DNA of 64,000 nucleotides, taken from contig NZ_JAFRDR010000002.1 in the NCBI RefSeq assembly GCF_017377795.1, forward strand, positions 558,001-622,000. The letters are read 5' to 3'. The stretch comes from Williamsia soli (GTDB lineage: Bacteria > Actinomycetota > Actinomycetes > Mycobacteriales > Mycobacteriaceae). This document shows, in pieces, positions 54,324-64,000 of the stretch (position 1 is its first letter; the number at the start of each line of letters is the position of its first letter). The position numbers and the translations under genes were made by a program. The notes under the pieces were generated by a model. That model did no database searches. It was not told the origin of the DNA and saw only the letters and a list, made by a program, of their open reading frames with translations.

Positions 54324-54866
54324 ATGGCATCTGACGAGCGCTCCACACAGCAGGCTGCCGCCGCACCCGCGACCGCCGTGACAGTACGACGCGCCCGCAC
54401 CTCCGACGTACCGCGCATCAAGGAACTCATCGATCAGTACGCGGGCCGGATCCTGTTGGAGAAGAATCTCGTCACCCTCTACGAGGCAGTCCAGGAGTTC
54501 TGGGTCGCAGAGTTCGACGGCGCTGTCGTCGGATGTGGTGCCCTGCATGTTCTGTGGGCGGACCTCGGCGAGGTGCGCACGGTTGCGGTGGACAAGGCGC
54601 ACGCCGGACACGGCGTGGGACACCAACTCGTCGCCCGATTGATGGAGATGGCACGGGAGCTGCAGTTGAGCCGGGTCTTCGTTCTGACCTTCGAGACCAG
54701 GTTCTTCGCCAAACACGGCTTCACCGAGATCGCGGGCACCCCGGTCACCTCCGAGGTCTACGAGGAGATGTGCCGTTCGTACGATGCCGGTGTCGCCGAG
54801 TTCCTCGACCTCAGCTATGTCAAACCGAACACCCTGGGCAACACCAGAATGATCGCAAGCCTGTAG
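54324..54866 (+). CDS. argA: N-acetylglutamate synthase (stand-alone GNAT, Rv2747-like)
   Basis: 180 aa, a single GNAT domain starting VRRARTSDVPRIKELIDQYA, with the acetyl-CoA loop in DKAHAGHGVGHQLVARLMEM. It is equivalent to Rv2747, a short class of N-acetylglutamate synthases that starts arginine synthesis without the amino-acid-kinase domain. It also has the internal RFFAKHGFTEIAGTPV that this group shares. It diverges from pgsA. Confidence 0.88.
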   Translation: MASDERSTQQAAAAPATAVTVRRARTSDVPRIKELIDQYAGRILLEKNLVTLYEAVQEFWVAEFDGAVVGCGALHVLWADLGEVRTVAVDKAHAGHGVGHQLVARLMEMARELQLSRVFVLTFETRFFAKHGFTEIAGTPVTSEVYEEMCRSYDAGVAEFLDLSYVKPNTLGNTRMIASL

Positions 54867-54889
54867 ATCAGCACAACGAAAGTGGAATC

Positions 54890-55174
54890 TTGTCGACTTA
54901 CCTCGTCACCTATACGTTCTCGCCCGGCACCGCATCGGTCCGCGACGACACCCGCGCCACCCATCGAACCTGGCTGAAATCACTCCTGGACGATGGTGTG
55001 CTGAAGGCGTCCGGACCTTACACCGACGGGTCGGGCGCGCTGTTGATCTTCGACGCGCCCGACGTCGATTCGCTGTCCTCGATCCTCGCCGGCGATCCCT
55101 ACGTCCCGGTCGCCGCGATCGACGCAACGACCATCACCGAGTGGACGCCGGTGTTCGGACCCATCACCGACTGA
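54890..55174 (+). CDS. YciI-family protein
   Basis: 94 aa. It starts with a TTG after AAAGTGGA, reading STYLVTYTFSPG. The YciI fold is seen in the conserved His-Arg-containing segment TRATHRTWLKSLLDDGVL and DGSGALLIFDAPD. Members are small dimeric proteins with a conserved His-Asp pair and unknown chemistry. It follows the argA-type gene after 23 bp and may be co-transcribed. Confidence 0.8.
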   Translation: MSTYLVTYTFSPGTASVRDDTRATHRTWLKSLLDDGVLKASGPYTDGSGALLIFDAPDVDSLSSILAGDPYVPVAAIDATTITEWTPVFGPITD

Positions 55175-55201
55175 CCTCGGCCGGTCACGGGCTGAGCGCG
55201 G

Positions 55202-56221
55202 TTAAGGACTCAGCTCGGTCTTCTCCGACTTGCGGGCGTCGGATCTCGACTTCAGCAGACTCGCGATCGTGGTGATCACCAGCGTGCCGACGATCACGGA
55301 CAGCGACAACGGAGTCGAGATCTCCGGCACCTTCACGTGTTCGCCACCGTTGATGAAGCCCAGCGTGTTCTCGTGCAGGGCGTGCAGGACCAGTTTGATA
55401 CCGATGAACCCGAGGATGAACGACAATCCGAAGGACAGGTAGACCAGCTTGTCGAGCAGACCGCCGAGCAGGAAGTAGAGCTGTCGCAGACCCATCAGTG
55501 CGAATGCATTGGCGGTGAACACGATGTAGGGCTCGGAGGTCAGTCCGTAGATCGCCGGGATCGAGTCGAGCGCGAACAGCACGTCGGTGAAGCCGATGAC
55601 GATGAGGACCATCAGCATCGGGGTCGCGAGGCGCTTGCCGTTTTCCTTTGTGAAGAGCTTGTCGCGGTCGTAGTTGTCTGTGGTGCGCAGGACTCTCTTT
55701 ACGAAAATCTGGATGCGGCTGTCTCGTTCTTCCTCCGCCTCCTCCTCGTGGCCGGACTCGCGGACGAGTTTGATCGCGGTGTAGATGAGGAATGCACCGA
55801 ACAGGTAGAAGACCCACGAGTATGCGTTGATGGCCGCCGCGCCCACGGCGATGAACGCTCCGCGCATGACGAGCGCCATCATGATCCCGAACAGCAGTAC
55901 TTTCTGCTGGTATTCACGCGGTACCGCGAACTTGGCCATGATGATGACGAAGACGAACAGGTTGTCCACCGAGAGCGCTTTCTCGGTGACGAATCCGGCG
56001 TAGTACTCGGTGCCCGACGTCGAACCCCACTTCCACCAGACGAACCCACCGAAGATGAGCGCGACTGTGATGTAGAAGGCCGACCAGAACCCCGATTCCT
56101 TGATCGAGGGGGCGTGCGGGACGCGCACGTGGGCGAAGAAGTCGAAGATGAACAAGCCCAGGATCACCAGGATGGTGATGATCCACACGGTCGGTGACAC
56201 GTGCACAGTCGCAGCCTCCAA
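55202..56221 (-). CDS. TerC-family integral membrane protein
   Basis: 339 aa. About eight to nine membrane helices, with the TerC/Alx hallmark acidic residues in membrane segments (EKALSVDNLFVFVIIMAKFA; IGFTDVLFALDSIPAIYGLT). Alx-type proteins export manganese in E. coli; others are linked to tellurite resistance. The C-terminal tail is short and charged. It diverges from the alpha/beta hydrolase gene, with an inverted repeat GTAAAG-N4-CTTTAC between them. No ykkC/yybP riboswitch is obvious in the 58-bp gap. Confidence 0.88.
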   Translation of the reverse strand: MEAATVHVSPTVWIITILVILGLFIFDFFAHVRVPHAPSIKESGFWSAFYITVALIFGGFVWWKWGSTSGTEYYAGFVTEKALSVDNLFVFVIIMAKFAVPREYQQKVLLFGIMMALVMRGAFIAVGAAAINAYSWVFYLFGAFLIYTAIKLVRESGHEEEAEEERDSRIQIFVKRVLRTTDNYDRDKLFTKENGKRLATPMLMVLIVIGFTDVLFALDSIPAIYGLTSEPYIVFTANAFALMGLRQLYFLLGGLLDKLVYLSFGLSFILGFIGIKLVLHALHENTLGFINGGEHVKVPEISTPLSLSVIVGTLVITTIASLLKSRSDARKSEKTELSP

Positions 56222-56242
56222 AGCAGCAGTTCCAGTCGAACA

Positions 56243-56258
56243 GTAAAGACGACTTTAC
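56243..56258. promoter_or_regulatory. Short inverted repeat between TerC and hydrolase genes
   Basis: GTAAAG-ACGA-CTTTAC, a perfect 6-bp inverted repeat around 4 nt, in the 58-bp gap between divergent genes. It may be an operator controlling one or both; the protein is unknown. Confidence 0.4.
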
Positions 56259-56279
56259 CGAACGTTTGAGGAGATCTCG

Positions 56280-56996
56280 ATGAATGAGAGCAGGACCCCC
56301 GCCTGGTTGCTCCTGCACGGAGTACCGCTCACACCTGCGGTTTGGGCGCCTCTAGTGCAGCGATTGCCCGCAGCGTTCGCAGCAGACGCAATCATGCCAA
56401 CCATGATCGCCACCGAGAGTTCACCTGATGTTCAGGCGGGACTGGCCGGTGAACTGGTACGACGACACCGTCAGGATGCACGCCGACTGCACGTGGTCGG
56501 ACACTCGTTCGGTGGTCAGGTCGCGCTCGAGTTCGCCCTGCAAGCCCCGGCCTCCGTGGCATCACTGACGCTCTTGTGTACCCGCGACACCCCGTTCCCG
56601 GCCTTTGCCCGACTCGCCGAGACGGTACGGAATTCACCAATCGATCCTTCGCAATCGATTCAGCGCTGGTTCAACACGGCCGAGATCGAGGCGAACGGGC
56701 CTGCGGTGCGGTACGCCCGGGCCACGCTCGAACGCGCCGATCGCACGCAGTGGTCGGCAGCCCTGACTGCCATCTCGCGTTTCGATTGCTCTGAGCGCAC
56801 CGGCCAGATCACCGCGCCGACCACGGTGATCGCAGCCGATCGCGACCCCGTCTCCAGTGTGTCCGCGATGGGTGAGATGGCGGACCGAATCGTCGACGCC
56901 CGGATGTCGGTGTTGGCCGACGCCGGACACATGTCGCCGTTCAGTGACCCAGAACGTCTGGCAGACCTTCTACTCGCCTCCGCGCGCCGCGCATGA
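56280..56996 (+). CDS. Alpha/beta-fold hydrolase
   Basis: 238 aa. The nucleophile elbow is LHVVGHSFGGQVALEFALQA, the oxyanion region LLHGVPLTPAVWAPL, and a catalytic His is near the C-terminus (VLADAGHMSPFSDPE). The acid is probably the Asp of AADRDPVSS. Substrate unknown (esterase, lactonase or similar). GAGGAG precedes the ATG. The gene ends 3 bp before the convergent ftsK stop. Confidence 0.82.
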   Translation: MNESRTPAWLLLHGVPLTPAVWAPLVQRLPAAFAADAIMPTMIATESSPDVQAGLAGELVRRHRQDARRLHVVGHSFGGQVALEFALQAPASVASLTLLCTRDTPFPAFARLAETVRNSPIDPSQSIQRWFNTAEIEANGPAVRYARATLERADRTQWSAALTAISRFDCSERTGQITAPTTVIAADRDPVSSVSAMGEMADRIVDARMSVLADAGHMSPFSDPERLADLLLASARRA

Positions 56997-56999
56997 CAC

Positions 57000-59807
57000 T
57001 CAGTCGTCGGGATCGCCGTCGGCATCGGAGCCGCCACCGTTGATCGAAGCGATGACGCCTGCCAGATCCTCTGGCTTCACCAGCACATCGCGCGCCTTCG
57101 ATCCTTCCGACGGCCCGACCACGCCCCGGGTCTCCATCAGGTCCATCAGCCGGCCGGCCTTGGCGAAGCCGACCCGGAGCTTGCGCTGAAGCATCGAGGT
57201 CGAGCCGAACTGGCTGGTCACCACGAGTTCGATCGCCTGCAGAAGATCGTCGAGGTCGCCTCCGATGTCGGAGTCGATGTCCTTCTTGTCGGACACCTTC
57301 TTGGCGGTCACACCTTCGGTGTAGTCGGGCTCGCTCTGGTCCTTGGCGAAGTCGACGACCGCCTGGATCTCCTCATCCGTGATGAAGGCACCCTGCATGC
57401 GGACCGGCTTGCTCGCGCCCATCGGCAGGAACAGGCCATCACCCATACCGATCAGCTTCTCCGCGCCGGGCTGATCGAGGATGACCCTGGAGTCGGTGAG
57501 CGATGACGTCGCAAATGCCAGGCGTGAGGGGACGTTGGTCTTGATCAGACCGGTCACCACATCGACCGAGGGTCGCTGCGTTGCCAACACGAGGTGGATA
57601 CCCGCGGCGCGGGCCTTCTGGGTGATTCGGACGATGGCGTCTTCGACGTCGCGCGGAGCGGTCATCATCAGGTCGGCGAGCTCGTCGACGATCGCAAGGA
57701 TGTACGGGTACGGCTTGTAGACCCGCTCGGAACCGAGCGGAGTGGTGATCTCGCCCGAGCGCACCTTCGCGTTGAAGTCATCGATGTGGCGGACCCGGGA
57801 TGACTTCATGTCCTGATAGCGCTGTTCCATCTCCTCGACCAGCCACGCCAGGGCGGCAGCAGCCTTCTTCGGCTGGGTGATGATAGGCGTGATGAGGTGC
57901 GGAATACCTTCGTACGGAGTCAGTTCCACCATCTTCGGGTCGATGAGGATCATCCTGACCTCATCGGGGGTGGCGCGGGTCAGCAGAGACACCAGCATCG
58001 AGTTGACGAAGCTGGACTTACCTGAGCCGGTGGAACCGGCGACGAGCAAGTGCGGCATCTTGGCGAGGTTCGCGGTGACGAAGTCCCCCTCGATGTCTTT
58101 ACCGAGACCGATGACCAGCGGGTGCTTGTCCTTCCGGGTCGAACTCGCGGTCAGTACATCCGCGAGGCGGACCATCTCACGGTCGCTGTTCGGCACCTCG
58201 ATACCCACAGCGGACTTGCCCGGGATTGGTGCGAGCAATCGCACGTTGTCGGTGGCGGCAGCGTAGGAGATGTTGCGCTGCAACGCAGTGATCTTCTCCA
58301 CCTTCACACCGGGTCCGAGTTCCACCTCATACCTGGTCACGGTCGGACCGCGCGTGAAACCCGTGACGGCGGCATCGATCTTGAACTGCTCGAGGACGGC
58401 CGAGATCCGATCGATCATCTCGTCGTTGGCCGCGCTGCCCAACTTCGGCGGATCGCCGTCGATCAGCAGACTCGCCGGAGGCAGTTTGTAGTCGCCCTCG
58501 ACTGCGCGGTCGACCACCAGAGCGTCATGGTCGCCGCCCAGGTCATCGTCGTCGTCGTCGACCGGGGCGGGCTTGGGCGTCGGTTTGGGCACCGGCCGCT
58601 TGCGCACCGGCTTTGCTCCGGCGGGTGGAGTGGTGATGGCGGCCGTCACCGCGGTCGGGCTGCCGTCGTCGTCGATGATCGGTTCGGTCAGGGCTTCCGA
58701 AGCGGTCACCGCACTCGCCTGACGGCGCCGCGGCGGTCTGCGCAACGCCTCCGATCCGGCAACGGTCGGGTTCTCGTCCGGCGGATAGTTGTCGTATGGA
58801 TTGCCGAAGGCGGTGTCTGCGTAACCGCCGTCGGCATCATCATCGTCATCGGGTTCTTCGTCGTCCCAATCACGATCGACACCGATTCCGAGGTAGGAAC
58901 CGACTACTGCTGTCAGTTCGCGGACCGTCAGACCCGACAGTAGCAACAGCCCAAACGCCATGCACAGCAGGAGGATCGGGACGGAAAGCCAGGCGGTGAG
59001 GCCGGCGGTGAGCGGGCCGCCCACCGCGAAACCGATGAAGCCCCCTGCACCCTGCCTGCCGTCGAAGTCGTTCGGCATGCCCGAGAAGATGTGAAACAGA
59101 CCGGGCAGCGGCAACCCGATCAGCAGCGCGGCACCGATGAAGCGGCCGCGGTCGCGCGGGTTCGGTGCATGCCGCATCAGCAAGAAGCCGATCACGATCA
59201 GTACGACCGGAACCAGGGCGGCAACGGATCCGAGTACCGCACGGGTGGCGGAGTCCACGAAGGCGCCTACCGGACCGCCGGCGTCGAACCAGATTGCTGC
59301 GATCATCACGATCGCGGCTGCGATCAGAACCAAGGCGATGCCATCTCTGCCCTGGGTGTGCTCGGGCCCGTGGTCGCCACCGGGTCGCGCGTCCCAGTCG
59401 CCGCCGGCCTGGTCCCAGCCGTCGTCGGTGTCGTACATACGCTCGTCGTAGTCCGGGTCGCCGCCTCGTGAACCGACCCGGGCGACCGAACCGACACCCT
59501 TGGCGAGCATTCCCCAGCCTGCCCCGACCCCGCTACCCACTACCTTGGCGACGGATCGGCGCTGGCGGACCGGGCGTGCCGGGGTCGCTGAGGTCTTCCT
59601 CGTCGCAGCTCGCGCGGTCGGAGACTTCTTCGCGCCCGCCTTCTTCACGCCGGACTTCTTTGCCGCGCTCTTCTTCGGTCCGGTGGCCGGCGAGGCCTTC
59701 TTCGGAGCCGACGTGCGCGGCGCAGCCTTCTTGGCGCCGGCTTTGGTTGCCTGCGCAGAACTTCTAGCCGACGCGCCAGAACGACGGGCGGTGGACTTGG
59801 TTGCCAT
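57000..59807 (-). CDS. ftsK: DNA translocase FtsK
   Basis: 935 aa. A lysine/alanine-rich N-terminus (about 95 residues) is followed by four membrane helices ([18 protein letters not shown] and others, about residues 130-290), an acidic/proline linker, and the RecA-like motor with [19 protein letters not shown] and [12 protein letters not shown]-like [18 protein letters not shown] winged-helix gamma domain lies at the C-terminus ([20 protein letters not shown]). It translocates and helps to resolve the chromosome at the septum. The ATG at 59807 has TAGGCT 7 nt upstream, possibly leaderless. Confidence 0.96.
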   Translation of the reverse strand: MATKSTARRSGASARSSAQATKAGAKKAAPRTSAPKKASPATGPKKSAAKKSGVKKAGAKKSPTARAATRKTSATPARPVRQRRSVAKVVGSGVGAGWGMLAKGVGSVARVGSRGGDPDYDERMYDTDDGWDQAGGDWDARPGGDHGPEHTQGRDGIALVLIAAAIVMIAAIWFDAGGPVGAFVDSATRAVLGSVAALVPVVLIVIGFLLMRHAPNPRDRGRFIGAALLIGLPLPGLFHIFSGMPNDFDGRQGAGGFIGFAVGGPLTAGLTAWLSVPILLLCMAFGLLLLSGLTVRELTAVVGSYLGIGVDRDWDDEEPDDDDDADGGYADTAFGNPYDNYPPDENPTVAGSEALRRPPRRRQASAVTASEALTEPIIDDDGSPTAVTAAITTPPAGAKPVRKRPVPKPTPKPAPVDDDDDDLGGDHDALVVDRAVEGDYKLPPASLLIDGDPPKLGSAANDEMIDRISAVLEQFKIDAAVTGFTRGPTVTRYEVELGPGVKVEKITALQRNISYAAATDNVRLLAPIPGKSAVGIEVPNSDREMVRLADVLTASSTRKDKHPLVIGLGKDIEGDFVTANLAKMPHLLVAGSTGSGKSSFVNSMLVSLLTRATPDEVRMILIDPKMVELTPYEGIPHLITPIITQPKKAAAALAWLVEEMEQRYQDMKSSRVRHIDDFNAKVRSGEITTPLGSERVYKPYPYILAIVDELADLMMTAPRDVEDAIVRITQKARAAGIHLVLATQRPSVDVVTGLIKTNVPSRLAFATSSLTDSRVILDQPGAEKLIGMGDGLFLPMGASKPVRMQGAFITDEEIQAVVDFAKDQSEPDYTEGVTAKKVSDKKDIDSDIGGDLDDLLQAIELVVTSQFGSTSMLQRKLRVGFAKAGRLMDLMETRGVVGPSEGSKARDVLVKPEDLAGVIASINGGGSDADGDPDD

Positions 59808-59814
59808 GGCTGAC

Positions 59815-59820
59815 AGCCTA
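59815..59820 (-). promoter_or_regulatory. Putative -10 hexamer for leaderless ftsK mRNA
   Basis: TAGGCT on the minus strand, 7 nt before the ftsK ATG at 59807, without a good ribosome-binding site. Confidence 0.4.
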
Positions 59821-59928
59821 GTCGGCAACAGTCACACCTACCTCATCTACAACACGCGTATCGCGGGCCGTGTCAGATTCGTGACCCGAGGAGTGCCGAA
59901 CGCAACTTTGCTGACCTGCGCGGTTGCC

Positions 59929-60549
59929 TCAAAAACCGCGCTTGGCGGCCTTCACCGCCGCGATCGCGTCCACGTCGCCGGAAAAGTCGAGCACGGTCTT
60001 CGACCGTCCGAAGGCGAACAACAGCAGTTCGAGAGGTTCGCCGGTGACCCGAACGATGGGGCCGCGACCCCCGACACCGATCTGTTCGCCTGCGGGGGTC
60101 ACCAGTTCGACCGTCGCGGGCGACTTCGCGATCGCCCGCTTACCCATGGCCTTCAACGGCCCGAGTATCGCCTTGGTACTCGCGGCATCCAGTATCCGGG
60201 GCTCCCATTCGGTGCCACCGCGGCGAACGTCCTCGTGATGTACGAACATCTCGGTGACGTTCACGAATCGATCGACAAGCTTCAGCGGCGAGAACAGGGG
60301 CGGACCCGCAGCGAACTTGGTGACCATCGCATCCCAGTCCCCGGCCGCGACCTCGTTCTGGACTTTCGCTGTATGTCCGGCGAACGCCGAGATGAGAATG
60401 CCGGGCGACGCGTCCAGCCGGTATTCCCGCACGATCATGTGTGCGGTGAGATCACGCGCAGTCCAACCGTCACACAGTGTGGGCGCATCGGGTCCGACCG
60501 CTCGCAGGGTGGTTGCGAGCGCGGCGCGTTCATCTTGGGCAATGGTCAT
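59929..60549 (-). CDS. TIGR03085-family protein (mycothiol-dependent maleylpyruvate-isomerase-like fold)
   Basis: 206 aa. The N-terminal metal-binding four-helix part includes TLCDGWTARDLTAHMIVREY and NVTEMFVHHEDVRRGGTEWE, with His residues in the DinB/mycothiol-S-transferase positions. The actinobacterial TIGR03085 subgroup is defined by this. Function not assigned; mycothiol-dependent detoxification is possible. A TAGGGT hexamer lies 6 nt before the ATG. It stands between rnj and ftsK. Confidence 0.82.
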   Translation of the reverse strand: MTIAQDERAALATTLRAVGPDAPTLCDGWTARDLTAHMIVREYRLDASPGILISAFAGHTAKVQNEVAAGDWDAMVTKFAAGPPLFSPLKLVDRFVNVTEMFVHHEDVRRGGTEWEPRILDAASTKAILGPLKAMGKRAIAKSPATVELVTPAGEQIGVGGRGPIVRVTGEPLELLLFAFGRSKTVLDFSGDVDAIAAVKAAKRGF

Positions 60550-60555
60550 GTGAAC

Positions 60556-60561
60556 ACCCTA
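60556..60561 (-). promoter_or_regulatory. Putative -10 hexamer for a leaderless transcript
   Basis: TAGGGT on the minus strand, 6 nt (GTTCAC) before the ATG at 60549. Confidence 0.45.
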
Positions 60562-60573
60562 GTTGCCAGACGG

Positions 60574-63515
<2,942 letters not shown>

Positions 63516-64000
63516 TCAGCCTTCGAACACGAAGGGCGATGTTGCCACCTCGGTGCCGTCGGAGAGGGTCCCGATCTCGAAATCGCCGAACACCGTCGGC
63601 GCGACGTCGGTGAGTTGACGCAGGCATTCGATGGCCAGCTGCCGAATCTCGACGTCGGCGTGCTCGGTCGCCCGCATACCGATGAAGTGCCGCCACGCGC
63701 GATAGTTGCCGGTGACGACGATTTTGGTCTCGGTGGCGTTCGGCAGCACCGAACGGGCCGCCTGCCGCGCCTGCTTGCGGCGCAGGATGTTGTTGGGAAC
63801 GTCGGAGAACTTCTCCTCGAGCGCGGTGAGCAGTTCGGAGTAGGCCTGCCTGCTCGCGTCGGTCGCCGCCACGAACAGTGCTCCGAGTTCTTCGTCCCCG
63901 CGAATCGCCGGCGGCGGCACCACATTCGAATCATGCTCCGGCACAAAACGTTGCGAAAGCTGAGAATACGAGAAGTGCCGGTGCCTGATGAGTTCGTGGG
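63516..64000 (-). CDS. thyX: FAD-dependent thymidylate synthase (5' end beyond window)
   Basis: About 161 residues remain. The ThyX signature [19 protein letters not shown] (RHRx7S) is read upstream of the GTG at 63944, so that GTG is internal and the gene continues past the edge. The rest of the fold ([37 protein letters not shown]) matches ThyX, which makes dTMP using FADH2 and methylenetetrahydrofolate. The thyX-dapA-rnj order is as in M. tuberculosis. About 80 N-terminal residues are missing. Confidence 0.93.
   Translation of the reverse strand, partial: HELIRHRHFSYSQLSQRFVPEHDSNVVPPPAIRGDEELGALFVAATDASRQAYSELLTALEEKFSDVPNNILRRKQARQAARSVLPNATETKIVVTGNYRAWRHFIGMRATEHADVEIRQLAIECLRQLTDVAPTVFGDFEIGTLSDGTEVATSPFVFEG

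Overview
The window is high-GC actinobacterial DNA. Its gene order matches the chromosomal core of the mycolic-acid bacteria (Mycobacteriales) from the Rv2707 (BrkB-like)/sigB/ideR region to thyX in M. tuberculosis terms. The organism is most likely Gordonia or a close relative; I infer this from synteny and protein character, not from a search. Supporting points are mycothiol-type enzymes, sigB followed by ideR-galE, divergent lexA and a divS/chiZ-like gene, gluABCD beside recX-recA, clgR-pspA, and ftsK/rnj/dapA/thyX. I see no rRNA, tRNA, IS element, prophage or CRISPR.

Layout. 0-8.4 kb: end of a DUF952 gene, an EamA exporter, small actinobacterial proteins (DUF7455, DUF3039, DUF3099), an XPB-like helicase, a BrkB-family membrane protein, a two-domain methyltransferase and sigB with an extracytoplasmic-function-type promoter. 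8.4-15.6 kb: an acetyltransferase/acyl-CoA-synthetase fusion with a deacetylase (acuC), then ideR-galE and DUF4192. 15.6-21.2 kb: a more accessory block with a lipoprotein, a three-gene SPFH/zinc-ribbon membrane operon, a perfect 25-bp inverted repeat, and a mycothiol-dependent formaldehyde dehydrogenase with its metallo-hydrolase. 21.4-29.6 kb: a PAC2 protein, a DUF3516 helicase, an autoregulated pfpI-marR pair, divergent oxyR/ahpCD and an aminotransferase. 29.6-36.8 kb: hrpA, nrdR, the LexA-controlled divS/chiZ-like gene, lexA and an acyl-CoA dehydrogenase. 36.8-44.8 kb: hflX, dapF, miaA, a dioxygenase-like gene, a DUF349 gene, a membrane gene and miaB. 44.9-51.8 kb: gluABCD, recX, recA, DUF3046 and a glycosyltransferase. 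51.8-54.9 kb: a small membrane protein, pspA, clgR, pgsA and an N-acetylglutamate synthase. 54.9-64 kb: YciI, TerC, an alpha/beta hydrolase, ftsK, a TIGR03085 protein, rnj, dapA and the 3' part of thyX.

How it works together. Much of the window is stress control: SigB and ClgR-PspA (envelope stress) both carry GGAAC/CGTT promoters; LexA boxes sit before lexA, divS and recA; OxyR-AhpCD handles peroxide; IdeR handles iron. Housekeeping parts include lysine/diaminopimelate synthesis (dapF, dapA), tRNA i6A/ms2i6A modification (miaA, miaB), glutamate uptake and chromosome segregation.

Most notable sequence features: a dispersed 35/36-bp repeat, three times in the acuC-ideR gap and four times translated as an N-terminal extension of DapF; a YdjGHI-like SPFH operon; a 25-bp perfect inverted repeat; a terminator hairpin whose arm encodes the RecX C-terminus; and a recurring leaderless-promoter signature (TANNNT 6-7 nt before the start codon). 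Start codons were moved from the longest possible reading frame wherever a ribosome-binding site, promoter or family alignment indicated a later start.
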